From assembly GCA_013396655.1 (NCBI GenBank), contig WBMV01001117.1:930001-994000 (forward strand): a stretch of DNA of 64,000 bases. Direction: 5' to 3'. Numbering within the stretch: the stretch's first letter is position 1; the number at the start of each line of letters is the position of its first letter. This document shows positions 47,901-61,155 of this stretch, piece after piece. This DNA comes from Campylorhamphus procurvoides. Taxonomy: Eukaryota; Chordata; Aves; Passeriformes; Dendrocolaptidae. Under the pieces are notes generated by a model, which saw only the letters and a program-made list of their open reading frames with translations, was not told the origin of the DNA and made no database searches. A program made the translations under genes and the position numbers.

Positions 47901-50900
47901 ACATTTTTTCCGATAATCTGCGAACTGCAGTGATCACATCATCCCAGAGGAAACTGGTCAGAAAACTGTGTTACTAAGACTATGCAACTCCAGCAAAAAT
48001 TAAGTGCTAGTTTCACTTTGAAAGAAGGACAGAAAAAGATTCCAACACAGGTAAAAGAAAGACAGAAAGTATTGGAAAGATACATTTAATGTTTTCATGT
48101 AATTGCCTGAGGTAGAATACATTATATATTATTTATACTTTAAACATTATGCACCTTTATATATAGTGAAAATGAAATAAATTATCAACCCTGTGACAGT
48201 TATTTATCTATTCAAATAAGAGAAAAACATTCCCCCCCACCACTCCCAAATGTTCTTCTGTGAGAAACATTGATTAATTTTGATCTTCAGACTTCACCAC
48301 AACTAATCACAAAAAGGGGTTTCACCATTTTGAATCCCACTACAAAGTAAGTTGGCATTTTGCATTTATCTGTGGTTACGACAGTTCCTATAACTAAAGA
48401 AGGGTACTTTGAGATTTAGCAGTATAATCTCCAATTGCAAGGTTCGTGAGCCAACAAGAATCATCTTATTGTTTGTACTAGATGCTCAATATAACAGACT
48501 CCTCAAACTACCCTCAGGGAGCCACAGCAATCACTGTCTCAATAAATAAGAACAAACAATTTACACCTTATTTATTTTTAAAGAATTAATTTTATAGATT
48601 CCTCCTTACCTTCTCTCCCTCCATCTATCCCACATTTTCTGTTTTCTCTCTTCCAACATCTTTCTTGGCACTTTTTCTGTCTCTAGTTCTCTTCTGGCAA
48701 GATCATAAATCATCACCCCCTTCCTCCCAGCTTTGACTTTTCTGACCATATATTTGCTGACTATTCCTGCTTCTCTCCTTCCTCATAGGATTGCTCCTCA
48801 GAGTGTAATTTTGTACTCCAAAAGAGATGAGTGTTTTCAAAAAGCCCGTTTCAGACCCAAGAGTGAAAGGGAGCTCATGCTGGGAGAGGTATTTGGGAAG
48901 AACTGTCAGAGCTTCTAAATTGAGAAGCACTGAAACTATGCAGGAAGAATAAAACATAGCTTGGAGGAGTAAAAGGGGCCACTATAATGAGTTCAGGAAA
49001 AGACACAGAGAGCTGCTCTAAATCTCTTAAACTTTAGTGTGAGAAGGCAGAATTTCTTCCTAAAGGAGGAGCTTGCATGAATTGATTAATTTTCAATGGT
49101 CACACCTCAAGATCTGAACACAATTCCCAAGATCTCCGTGAAACTTGTGTGATCACATCCCTGTCCATCTAGAATACACACTACTCCATAATTTTGGATG
49201 TCTCCAATTTGTTCCAGGTGTAGATGGTGCAATTTCTATTCTGGATAGACAAGGATGGGGTCACATCTCAAGGTGTCATCATTGCAAAGCTAAGTCCCTA
49301 TCAGTGACAAATGTCACCTAATCATCACACATTTGGTTTTGGCTCCAGTTCATTCCTGGAGTCCTGTACAATATATTGTCCACACCCACAAAACAAGGTA
49401 AGTCCTGTTCCAAGGAACTCACAGCCAGCAGACAGACAGAAGGAGGGGACAGAAGTGTTCAGCCTGTGAGAGGTGAGGTACAAAGAGATTAAAGGGGGCA
49501 TTTTCAAAGGAGTCCACATGAACTCCTCCCTTCACTATCTGCCTTTGAAAATCAAAGATTACATGCCTTACTCCAGGTTACACAGGAATTATAGAAGGCT
49601 GGTTATTAAATTACAGGTTTTGTGAAGTCTTCCTCCCCATGGGGAGGAGTTGAGACTCACTTCTGCAGCAATCTCCTCAGAAAAACTGCCTTCCCAGCCT
49701 GTCTGTACTACTCTTACTGGATTTTTCTCACAAAAGCAAATAGCCACCATGTTTTTCCTTTTCTGACAGCACAACCAACCACCCAGAGCACAGTTAAAAT
49801 CAGTTTCACAAGTTCTTTACTGTACACAGTTTTTCAAGACTACTGCAGATGTCTTTGTTCCCTAGACCAGTAATCAGTATATGTTGAGAAGAAAGTTTTT
49901 AAACTGCTTTACTTTTATGCATAGACCTCAGGATAATTTTCCAAATGTTTCTGAGATACTCCCATCCATGCTGCCCAGCCCCAACTCCCGTGAGTTACAC
50001 CCACACTATATGGGATTTTTTTTCTCCCAATACTGAAGTAACCTTGCCATTCTGCTGGCTTCACTACTTTCTTTGAAGGACCATAACAAACATATCATAA
50101 TAGTTTTATATCTTCTACTTAACCTTTGAAGCTTTTTAAGCTTCTCTCAGATGGAGACTCTCTAATTTATACTCTAATGCCTTCCAGTCTAAACTAATGT
50201 AGCTGTTTCTAAAATGCCCAGCTTTAAATTATGGATTACAGTGTCTGGAGTGGTGTGCAAAACCTCTCACTGAGCTTGGCTCAAGTTCATCTAATGTTTT
50301 TTCTTGTGTTGCACTCATTAAATTGCCTTCATTTTTGTGTCTCTTTTAAAATTCTGTTTGTGATATTTAAACATCTTTGTAACTTGCATTTCCCAATAAA
50401 TTTGATCTGCGAGTGATGAAAGGCTCTAGTCTTGCCCTGTCCTCTTAAATGTTTTTTCAAGCAAATCTGTTCCAAGACACTACTGAAAAAAAAAAATTCC
50501 TGGTGAGTGCAGTTGCACCTAATTTTTTCAGGCAAATTCTGTGTTCATGAAGCAACGATCTTGACAAATGGGAAAGCCAGCATCCTGGAGTAGGCATGCT
50601 ACTAAAAACGTCAGAAAATGGACATTCCCTAGATCAATACCTCTCCCAGGACCTATCATAGAGTGAGAGGTATGGTCCTCATTAAGGCTATGATGGTAAT
50701 AGGAAGTCCTGTGACTTCTGTACTAAAGTTATCATTGTAGACATATCGAAATCCACTGGCAATGCACATTTTCACAAGACCTGAGATCAAGAGATAAATT
50801 TAGAGAAAGCACAAAAGAGCCGGCAACCAGTGGTAATAGCTTTCACATTCTCCACACCCTGAATTCAGAGAAGGTCTGGATGTAAAAGGCTAAAAGTCTC

Positions 50901-51253
50901 ATTACACTGCATATCTATCACCAGGCACTGTCCAGCTTCCCATCATGGCTTGTACTCAAAGTGCCGCTTCAAGACATTTTTTAACCAACTGTAAAAATCT
51001 AGGAAGTACCTGTCATAGGAGGTGCATCATACAGATGCCTGAGATTTGAGACAAGATGATTTCAGATAAAGTTAGAAAAATGTTTGGAACTTTTCACAAT
51101 TTAAAGAAAGCCCTATTGAAAGGTTCAGCTGTGTTAAATACATAAAATTATTGAAGGTGTCCAATTCCATGTCAAGTTGAATGAAGCACAGGCATATAAT
51201 CCTACCAAGGTGGCTGTAAAAAAAATAAAAATAATTCTTGCTCCAATTGTTAG

Positions 51254-51299
51254 CTGATGAGTTTATACATCCATGGCCCAGCCCTGCAGTATGCTCCAG
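51254..51299 (+). other. Exon-like segment with exact consensus donor
   Basis: CAG/GTAAGT at 51297-51305 is a full consensus donor. Upstream, TTGTTAG at 51253 is a moderate acceptor. The 46 bases contain an ATG at 51257 that reads MSLYIHGPALQYAP into the donor in phase 1. No homology recognised. Confidence 0.17.
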
Positions 51300-51544
51300 G
51301 TAAGTGGCCAACCTGTCTGACCTCAATAGGCACAGCAGGTTACATACATCAAGTAGATTTTAGAAACAGGATTCACTTTATGACACTACATGAGAAAAAA
51401 AGAATATTCTGTCTAGTAGAAAACAGACTCAAAAAAAAAATAAAAAGAGAAGGATATGAAAATTTACCAGACAAAAGCATCAGATATTTTGCTCTCACAA
51501 ATTTTCTGGTCTTAGCAAAACCTTTACTTATTAAAAACTTTGGT

Positions 51545-51589
51545 GGAGAAAGAAAGAAAAAAAAAAAAGAAGAGAAAAAAAGAGAAGAG
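51545..51589 (+). repeat. Pure purine tract, 45 bases
   Basis: An uninterrupted A/G run of GGAGAAAGAAAG type with long A stretches. Such tracts can form triplex or unusual helical structure, but are common in vertebrate non-coding DNA. Confidence 0.8.
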
Positions 51590-51640
51590 TTAGACCCATC
51601 CCTGTAGAATTAATTAGTTGTAGAGAGTTTTCCCCCTATT

Positions 51641-51840
51641 AAAAATTCAAATAAATTGGTTCTGTTACCCATCGACAGACCCCGGATGTAATTAGTGTGA
51701 TAATCAATATATCAGTAGGAAACAGCTACTTAAGTGCAGCCAGTGCAATTGTAGATTTAGGACAAGTGAAAGGGGCGTACGCAACAACAGCAGGGAAGAG
51801 TATAAATGCAAATGAATCTCATAAAAAAGAATGAGTGGTT
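51641..51840. promoter_or_regulatory. Candidate conserved element with octamer motif
   Basis: Contains TAATTAG and GATAATCAAT close together, CpG-bearing sequence (CCCCGG, GGGGCGTACGC) unusual for the surroundings, and an exact octamer ATGCAAAT at 51806-51813. No coding or repeat signature. Inference only. Confidence 0.2.
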
Positions 51841-54119
51841 CTGGCTGTGCAAGCTGCTCAAAATTCATCTAGGTTTTTTTCTGAAACAGTGAAATATTAG
51901 GCTGCTGTGAACTACCCATACTTGGCTAACAAACATGAATATGTGCCATAGACCTTTATTGGTTTTCTCACTTACTCGAAGACTTGTTAAAGTGCTGCTA
52001 GCTCTCTACTCTCCACTAATGCACAATAAAAATAAGTTCTAATAAAAATGTGCACCTGTCACACTCATATTTTTAGTGTTAAAAATACTCCCTGCTGTGT
52101 ACAGAGTACCAGCTGTGCCAGCAGCTTCAGTGCACAACTGACATGCTCAGAGGTATCGATGGCTGGAAGGTTGTTGGCCTCAGATTTGACTCCAATATTC
52201 CCTCCTTACAATGGGATTTCAAAAATGCAAGCTAAACGCTGACATGCTGGAAGATCTCCGAAGAAACGTCATTTCAGAACAACATTTGTTTTCTTTTCCA
52301 CTGAAGATATAAACACATAAGACAATAAAAAGGAGAGCTGGGATTTCTTCTAGAAAACTAGAAACAGGTTTCCAGAATAGTTCTACAGAACTGTTGTTCT
52401 ACTGCTTTCCCTCAGGGAAAAGAAATAAACAAGGGACACTTGAACTAAACTGACGTGCAGGTTTTGTAGGTTTGGATCTTGGCTGGTTTTCTTCACCGAG
52501 TGAATCATGGAACATAATTTCACTGCAAACTTCACCCCATTATCCTCTAAATACAGGAATCATGTGAATATAATGAACTGGAAACAGCATTACACGTTCT
52601 ATGTAATTCTTTAGGCCATGACACTCCTTTAAGGACAGAGGCATTTGATTCCTGAGACTTTCCCTGCCACCAAAAGCGAGGGGAAAATGGACTGCGGGCA
52701 CAATCAGGTGGCAGAAACAAATATGACTGTGGTTGAGAATCATGTTCATTGGCCCACATTTTACATGATGCTCTGAGCTCTGTACAAAGAAAAAGAAAAG
52801 TGGAAAGATGTGACAGAATCAGGGAATAACTGATTGGAATTAGATTATCCATTTGTCTGCTGGGAAGCCCAAGGGCTGATATTTTACTTGAGTCACTGGC
52901 ATTAAGCAATTTCAATTGATTTGATCCTTAGTAAAATGCAGAAGAATGTTACACAAAGTACCTATTTCAGTGCTCTGATCAGCCACACTCACCAGACCTC
53001 AGGTCAGGGATGTGCTTCACACAAACCTACAGATATCAATAAAAGCAGGAAAATACCTTAATTGTTTGATCTCAGCCTCTAAAAGCCCAGTAGCTTCTTG
53101 GTTTTCAATATCCCACACTTCCTTACCCAAAAATGAAGTTATTTATTTCCTCTGTTTAGGATTATTTTCAATTCTGTGTTTCTAACAGATGAATTTAACA
53201 TCACTTCAGTTTCAATCCCACTTTGGCAGGTTTCAACATTCATCTTTCACAGCAGTCACTGTCCCTAAGACATGGCTTGAAGGGAACAATTTGGTGTCAG
53301 AACTCACAGCAAGATTTACAAGAACACCTCCACAGCTTCACAAGTCAGGGTCTACCTTAACAAAACCTTTAAGCATGTGCTTAATTTTTAATCTGCAGGA
53401 AAATTCTACAAATAAAATCAAATTAGTACAACAAAGCAACCAGATTCATTCATGTGTTCTGGCATAGTGAAATGAGGACCAGAGGTGGCTCAAGCAATCT
53501 GTGACCAAAGAGCTGGTAAGGCTGCCAAATCCTTGAGGCACTTATCAACACCAAAGTGCCTCAGACACCTTCTGTTCTATTGGTGTGTTATTCAAAGCAG
53601 CCCAGAAGGGAAGGCCAGAGATGCAAACCAAAACTACTGTTTTTTAGGGCATTCTACCTGTGAATTTCCATATTTTCTAAAGTTTTAGAAAGGTCTTCAC
53701 CAAGTAGCCAGGATTTTTAACGTACAGCTTTTTTAAGAGAATAAAGATACTCTTTAAAATATTCTTTACCCTGGAGTTACTGATAAAGCTTTTTCATCTC
53801 ATGCAAAGCTGAATTATTATTTTGCCTGGAAATATACTAAAGAGAAACAGACGGTGTGTATTCATATTTTTCAAAACAGAGGATTTAACCTCTGAAAAGA
53901 GATATCAAAGCATCACCGAAGCATGGACATGCATTCAAAATTTTCACATTTGGTTCACAAATACCCAATTAGATTTCCATCTGAACCGCAGTACCCCAAA
54001 CTTATAATTAATCATCTGTCAGAGTTACAAGGGCAACAGAGCAGCACATTATTTGAACAGTGATTTAAAATAAAATAAAAAAAAAAGATGTTGAGGTCTT
54101 ATGAGTGAATTTCTTAGCT
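51841..54119. other. Non-coding DNA, nothing recognised
   Basis: AT-rich, stops in all frames, no repeat family recognised. The 122-codon minus frame at 52547-52915 has no domain signature. Confidence 0.5.
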
Positions 54120-54510
54120 CTGAGAAGCAATATCAGACTCGTCTTCAGTGAAGAGTTAATAAAGACTGACACAATATCTCCGTAGCAAACTCGGCAGCGC
54201 GTTCTAGTTTACAATAAAGACAAAAGGGACACACAATATTTAATGTGAACTGCAAATAGATTGCTGTAAATGATAACTAATTTTATAAAAAGTAAACTAT
54301 AGGAATCAATCCACATTTCTTATCCAATATTAAGTTTGATTCTTTGAAACTTCAAATAACTCCAGAAAATTACTTTTTTACCCCTTGTTAATTGCAGGTG
54401 GCTAATGACCTCCCTTTGTTGGTCTGGGAACATCAGAGGCTGTAGTAAATTTCAACAATGTTAATTAACATCTCCATATAAAGGAACAAATGTTTGTAAC
54501 TGCTAAGGAT
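54120..54510. promoter_or_regulatory. Candidate conserved non-coding element
   Basis: CpG-containing CGTAGCAAACTCGGCAGCGC near 54181-54200 stands out in AT-rich DNA. GTTAATTAAC at 54460-54469 is a perfect palindrome of two HNF1/homeobox-like halves. No repeats and no sizeable open frame. Function inferred. Confidence 0.2.
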
Positions 54511-55834
54511 GCAGAAACCTTACCAAACTAACCTAACTCTTTTGCCCTAATTGGAGATATAATTGGAATGAATCCCCCAGGACTTTTGCTATTCCTTCTA
54601 CATAAAACCCTATTACTGGTTGATCCTAGAACAAAGATGTGTTCCTAGAGATTCCCATAACCCTAATCCATACAGTTCTGTCCCTAGCGGGTACACAGGT
54701 GCTCATAAAAACAGAAGGTCCCCATCTTTTTAAAGAAGCTTTAATTGATAAGACCCAGACAGACTGCAAACAAACACAGCAACATAGTAGGAAAATGACC
54801 TCTTTCCTACTTTTCCAGTGGGAAAAAGAGAGAGGTTATTTGGCTCAAAGGGGAGCTGTAAAGCTAATTTCTGAAAATGGGATTTTGTCTGAAGGCTGAA
54901 ATGATGCTCTCTCAGTACGAGTAGCCATATACCACTATAATGTGGGACCTTATTCTACTCTCTATGTATACTCTTAAAAAGATCCACCATACATGAAGAT
55001 GGTTGCCAGGATTTATACCCTGATATTATCTGCCTGTACCATTTGCAGTAATTTTTGAAGTGTAGCCTCCTTCTTCCTTGCAGCATAAGGCAAGTTTAAC
55101 ACAGGGCTCAGCTTTACACTGTGCTTACATGGAAGCAATCCCATTGAAAGAATTGAAGACACAGCAAGGAGAGGGAAAAACCTGCCATGGGAGACAACCG
55201 GAAGAGTTAATCATCAGACTAATTAGGACCCGCAGTTCTTGCTTTCAGCTGCTTCTCTGCATAGAGACAAAACGCACTGAAATTTCAAGCCACCTTACAC
55301 TGCCTGAGACTCTCCCTCACCAAAAGTCTCAAATCCCACCACAGCATAGCCTGAGGTACTGTTGCAGACACATTTTGGGGACAGAAGAGCAAGTCTGAAG
55401 TGAGGAGGTCTACCAAGCTGTTGGAGCACTACTATACCCTGGTTCAGATTGCTGGCTTGGTTGGTTTGTTTGTTTGTTTTAATTTGTATTGGGAGTAGTC
55501 AGTCTTCAAAACACACTGAATGTGGCAACCACCACTAAAACCAGGATGTGAGCAAACCTCATTAATACTGACAGAACTCCCCTGACCACACACATAGGCA
55601 GAGAAGACCAGAGAGACAAAAGGTGTCTTAATAAGTTTATTGTTTTATGACTCTCTCAAGCAATAAAATACAATTTGCTTTACAGTGCATCATTAAAAAT
55701 GCACCCTCCAAGGATTTCAAATTGTTTGAATAATCATCAGTGTTAATACTTCTTTTTGTTGTTTTGACAGTCTCGGTTCTGCTGCCATCTCATTTGAGCA
55801 CTCTCCAGCCTATAAAGAAACTAGTATTTCTCAC

Positions 55835-55879
55835 CTGCCTTCCTTCCCCAAATTAGGTGCATAATTTCCAGCTACATGA
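55835..55879 (-). other. Exon-like segment on the minus strand, 45 bases
   Basis: On the minus strand an acceptor AAATTTTCAG precedes 45 bases ending GGCAG, followed by a near-consensus donor GCAG/GTGAGA. One frame is open throughout (HVAGNYAPNLGKEG). The pyrimidine tract is short. Chance occurrence is plausible. Confidence 0.15.
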
Positions 55880-58800
55880 CTGAAAATTTCAGGCCCTTTT
55901 AAAATACAGAAATTTTAGCAAGGTATTTTAAAAAATCTAAAGCCATAGGGATATAAAAGGCAAAACAACAAAATGAATGATTCATGTAAGGCTGTTTCCA
56001 TTGAGGCCTCTTAGATATCTTGAATCAATACAGGCACATTTTACAAGCTCATTTTTGACATGGAAGATTTTCTATGGAAATAAGGCAAAGCACAGTAATC
56101 TAAACTTTCTTAGGAAGATTTCTATCCATTGCTAGAACAACTGTTTGAAAGAGGGACCCTGTGAATAGCTCACTAGGATACCTTATGCCAAATTCTTGAC
56201 TGGTACAGCACAGATGCTCCATCAGCATATCTCACTGGCGTGGCTTAAATTATACCAGAGAGCATCCATGGAGCAGTAACTTTTTCTCATCAGTTTCAAC
56301 TGTTCCCTCCTTGAGCCACTCTTGACCTGCTCTTTAGTTTAAGTCATGTGAGGAGCAACTTGGAAACAGATACCAGCATTTGGAAATCCAACATTCCCCT
56401 CTCTTTTCCTCCTGTGCATTTTGTTATTACATATTAAGCATCAGCAACACGCACACCAGAGAGTGGAAGACTGAACTCTTGTTTGCTCAGTGTCACAGGC
56501 CTCTCTCCTAACTGCACAACCATCCTTCCCCCATGATCCATCATGTTTTGCTTAGTCACAAGGCTATGACTGAGATCACTCATATCCAGTGCCCTCACAG
56601 TATTTTATTTATATATTTACTTTTCTGTACAGATATTAGTTGTACAAGTCCAGTCCAGGATGGGTTTCTCAGGCCAATGAACCTTCAAGGCAGTGGGAAC
56701 GCACAGCTTGTGCTGTATACAAGAGAAATGGGAGGGTCAGACAAATCTTCTACGGTTATGCACAGAGAGTTTAAGCTGCCTTTCAGTTTATCATTTTTCA
56801 GAGTCAGATAACAGCACAAAATCGATGCAGTAATCCCTGCAGGGGAACAGGATGTGAGGTTTCTCAGCTAACCAGCCACATAAAAAATACAAAGAATCAA
56901 CTGGGAAATGAGAAGTAGTGGATTTACCCTCAAACGAAAGGTGTTTGGGAAGAATTAGGCCCAAAGTCTACAGTGGAGCTGTATATAGACCCAGCCTTGT
57001 GCCTGAGCATGGTCTTGCTCTCCGATCTGTTCTACTGCCAGCCTTTCCTGCAGTGGGCTCTGAAACAGTTAAATCAGAGATTTAACCCAGCCCTAAATTA
57101 TACTTGGAGGACTTATTGAATGGAGGATATTATCAATATCCTATCTGTCACAGATGAAAAACTACATATATGGATGAGTACTGGGTCATCCATTCACTGT
57201 TTTATAGACCTGTAATTCCCCAGAGAAAAGCGCAAAATTTATGTCTCAGCCCCAAGTGTGGAATTTTACATTCAGATGTCCGAGCTGGCTGGATGTGTGA
57301 AATCACAGCCAGCTCCCAAGGGACCACACCCCTAAGGAGACTCCTCTGCCTTGTTTATTCTAACAAGGATGTGGATCATCTTGCACTCATAAAACAAGTC
57401 ACAGCAACACTTGTCTGCAGCGGCCCTTCTACACACTGCTGACATGTAGGGCAGAAAACTTTCACCTTGAGGGAAATCAAGTCCTGTCAGTTTATATGAA
57501 CAGCAGACACATTAGACCTATGGATTCAGCCATGGCTTTCAGAACTGGTGAAGTTATGCACAGGCTGTTGCCTTTTTAAAGGATAAATGCATGCAGAACT
57601 GAGCCCTGAAGTATTTACACATACAGGGGCTCTGGGCACATAGCGTGGCCAGTGTTTCCCCTGGGACCACACTCCGTTGAAAGGCTCCAGTTGGCAACTT
57701 GCTACCACAGGTGCTATAATTTGCTGGGTATGGAGTTCACTTCCTTGCTTTGAGACATGCAAAGCTACTTTCACTCCCTCTCTCCATTACATCAATGGAA
57801 AACAAAGATTAGTAAATAAGTAGATAATTAAATAAATAAATTGAGATTTGGCCCTGCACAGTGTCTTACACTTTTGAGCAAGAAAGAAATACAAGTGCCA
57901 GGTTATATCTTCTATGGGTTTAGCTGGTATATAGGTTATTACACTGCTGTTTGGGCCTGTTTAAATAAGGTTTTCTTACACATGCAGAAGGCTAAATGGT
58001 CAAGAGAGTGCTACCCAGACCCATGTCTCAACTATCACAGAGATATGCCACACAAGCTTCCACAGGCAAAGACTTACCTAAGTGCTAGAAAATGAAAAAT
58101 GCCTCCTAATATGTTAAAAATGTGCAACATCTCAGAGCTGCCTGTTTCTTGATCTTTTCTAAAAAAATTGATTCAGTCTGGGTTCCCGCAAGAACCAGTC
58201 CACATCCAGCCAAGGGCTAAGCAAGCTCTGACAAGGACTATTGCAATCCTGAAATGCCCCCACCATGCAGCTGCCTCCTCAGCTCCTGAAAGCCACTCAC
58301 ATGGACTTCACAGACAGCAAGAGAGAAAAAATCAAGGAAATGAAAGCTACACCCACCACAAAACAGTAAAACTAATTTTCTTAAGACTGATACTCTGTTT
58401 TCGCTGAGATGTTTCTGTTTCATAAAAGTTAGTCAAAAGTGTGGCGGTAAGTGTAACTGGGTTCGCGTGTTTTGCTTTGGTTTGGTTTTTTGGGTGTTTT
58501 ATCTTCTGGTTTTTTTTTTTGGTTATTTGCCCTTTAAACTTTCTGACAGCAATTTGAAATTCTCCATAGAAAAATTTGGTTATATTTCATTATTATTGAT
58601 GCTTTGGATGGAAAAATACACCCACTGTCTCCAGCCAGCTTTAATTTTCCCATATGAGCAGCTTCTTTAGGATGCGCAGGGGTTTTTGTTTTCCCTTATC
58701 AAAATTCTATGGCACAAAACTACCTTGTTGTGAAGCAGATCCACTCAGAAATACTAGCCCTGTATTCATCTTTGCTGCTATCTACTTGTTGCTCCTGGAT

Positions 58801-59358
58801 ATTGCCAGATAGTTTACTTTTCACAAAGGGCATAGACTCTCTCCATATTACTACTGCTGTGGTCATTTTTATTATTCAGCGTATGATTTTGGTCTCATTC
58901 CTGCTGACTACAGACTTGATTCCCAGAGACATTTAAGACTGCAGAAAAAGAAAGCAAATTTATCTTTAAAAGACCTTCAGTCCTACCCTTTTAAACTTCC
59001 TTATAATTCAGATGTATGTGTTCTGTTCACACACATAAACAAAATTCCTAAATGCAAATACATTGATAATATATGATCTGGCTTTCAAGAGGACTCTTCT
59101 GTGAGAAATAACACACAGCACATAACTGATGAGGTTGGAGTTTTTTCCCCCATCATTTTTAAGGAAGAAAAATACCTATGAAAACCATTAAAGCCTTTAA
59201 ATGTGCACACTGTTACATCTAGCTAATCTACTCTAAAATGCAAGTGTGAAATAACTGGTGTGTGAAGGTCTGTTTTGTTCTAACAATTTATCATCTCAAT
59301 ATTTAAAACAATTGAACAAATGAAGTTTCTTTGAAATTAATTTGTTGCTCATTTTCAG

Positions 59359-59492
59359 AAAGAAAAACTTGCTATGTAACTGTAACAACTGCAGTCTGCA
59401 TGCAAATACAGAAGGTCTGCTGAAGATAACGTCAAGGGGCTTGCTATTAGTTTTTTAAAAGCACAAATAGTTAGACACGATTCAATTCAAAG
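59359..59492 (+). other. Exon-like segment, non-coding, 134 bases
   Basis: TTGCTCATTTTCAG ends at 59358 and AAG/GTAAGT (full donor consensus) follows at 59490-59498. Length is typical of a vertebrate internal exon, but all three frames contain stops, so only a non-coding RNA or UTR exon is possible. Confidence 0.15.
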
Positions 59493-61155
59493 GTAAGTTT
59501 TACATATTTATCTTTAGCTTACAGGCATGTCTCAGATAGGATTAGGAAGCCATTCTGTGAAATATAAATGGAGAAAATTTAACAGAATACAAAAGTACGA
59601 GTTTGAGATAATATTTTAGTTAATGAATTCTGGATGGGTTCTTTTTTGCATCTATTGCAAAGGCAAAAAAGAAAGATTGTACAGTACAAAAGTTAATATG
59701 CTCAAAGATTTCTCAATATGCTTTTTCAGTTCTCTCATCAGAATAACTTGTGGCTATTTAAAAAATACTGGGATAAAAAGGATAGAGGGAACCGATTAAC
59801 AAAGAGAAGACGACAAGAGCTGGTTACTTCAGTCCCAGTTATATTACCACACAATTATTACTTTATTGATTTCCCAGTAAAATTCACTTAACTAGTTTTC
59901 TGGGGTTTATAGCTAAATAAATTGCTTAATCCATTTCAGAGGAAAAACCTTATGCTGATGAGTTTATGTTAAAGATGTCATAACCCCTTGGGTATCGCTC
60001 ACTAACCACTCATTCACGACTTCTCTCCCTTGAGACCACAGTACAGACATCAAAGGCACAGCTGGATAAACTGTATAGATTGGATCCTGAGCAAGAATTA
60101 TCATAAACACTATGAAGCCACAAAGAATGTGGAAGGAATGATCATTTAGCTCCAGAGTTATTAAAATTCTTTCAGTCCATCTGCTTATGGAGGTATGCGA
60201 CATTAACCATCAACCGCATCGTCTCTTGAAGTTCAGAAACAGCTTGGGAGAGGGAGGTGTCGTAACAGCCATTCCACAACAGGAAGAGCCCAGACTCAGA
60301 GCTGGCTTAATTCTCACGAAATTTTGCCGTCCTACGTGGGATTTCATGGCATGTACAATCACACCATAATCACAGTGACTGAATAAATCTGGTCTTACAA
60401 AGATCTGGCAGATGATGGAAAACTGGCCATTTATTATTCACCCCACTGATTTTATCACTGATGGACTACTCGTTGCTCCTGGATTTATAAAAGTCCCTAG
60501 AGAATCTTCCAAACCTAGGCCATAAGAGAAAACTTTTTTTGGTGAATATTCTTGCAATATAAGAGACCCGCTTTTCCTGGTTTCTAGTCGGCTCCAAGGG
60601 CAGTATTCTTGGAGCAAAACCAGAAAAAGCTGTATTAATGAGAATGTTCTTAATGACTCTTGTAAGAGTTAATAGCATGTATAACAAAACGTTTCAATGA
60701 GTACCTCTGTTTATCAGGGCTGACACTAAATTTTTAGGAAAAGTACTTACATCTAGCATGAAATTTCCTTCTCCTGAAAAATGCTAATGTAAAAATTAAA
60801 AATCTGCTACCTTCTATCCCTATGAATGTTACTCCCTTGCAGTGTGCAACCAGTTAATGTTAATTTTTCAAAGCTGTTTAATAAAAGAGTGAAAATCCTT
60901 GCAGTTCCTTATAAAAATACACTGATTAACTTTGACTTCAGTAAAACCAGCTTTTCTTATTCCTAAGTGTTCCCTCTATTTTATTCATTCTAATTATGTA
61001 GGCAATACAAGATGAATTAAGTATTTTCCCATGTACAGAAACTATAAAACACTAGTTTTCTTGGCTATTAATGTATATTAATGACCAGTCCCTACTCCCT
61101 GCACTCACATAGTGCTCCATGCAAAATGAGGCACTGTTAATAAATTGATTTTCAG

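Larger units (their letters stand above)
44928..51640. other. Non-coding DNA, no gene recognised
   Basis: Stops in all frames. A perfect interrupted palindrome CCTGGTG-T-CACCAGG lies at 47044-47058, a pyrimidine-rich tract at about 48598-48730, an exact CAG/GTAAGT donor at 51297, and a 45-base uninterrupted purine tract at 51545-51589. The cysteine-rich frame at 47029-47307 (minus) has no ATG start. No LINE recognised. Confidence 0.5.
54511..61079. other. Non-coding DNA with exon-like signals, no gene recognised
   Basis: Contains (GTTT)n at about 55461-55480, (AAAT)n at about 57827-57840, perfect inverted arms GAGCTGGCT / AGCCAGCTC at 57282-57290 and 57307-57315, and an 11-base T run at 58510-58520. 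Exon-like segments at 55835-55879 (minus) and 59359-59492 (plus) are listed separately. No LINE recognised. Confidence 0.5.

Noticed and set aside
48598..48730. Long pyrimidine-rich tract, acceptor-like on plus and donor-like (AAG/GTAAGG) on minus near 48603
   Set aside because: Simple-sequence bias explains both signals, and neither is paired with an open segment.
57170..57442. 90-codon ATG frame MDEYWVIH...
   Set aside because: No domain or splice context. It overlaps a hairpin but shows no other sign of coding.
59052..59407. Two octamer motifs ATGCAAAT (59052-59059, 59400-59407), plus others at 4185, 16441 and 61673
   Set aside because: Eight-base AT-rich motifs recur by chance in this composition; no clustering with other sites.
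59964..60203. Minus-strand 79-codon frame with a hydrophobic middle
   Set aside because: No family recognised, no splice-site support at its ends, and plus-strand motifs suggest ordinary non-coding DNA.
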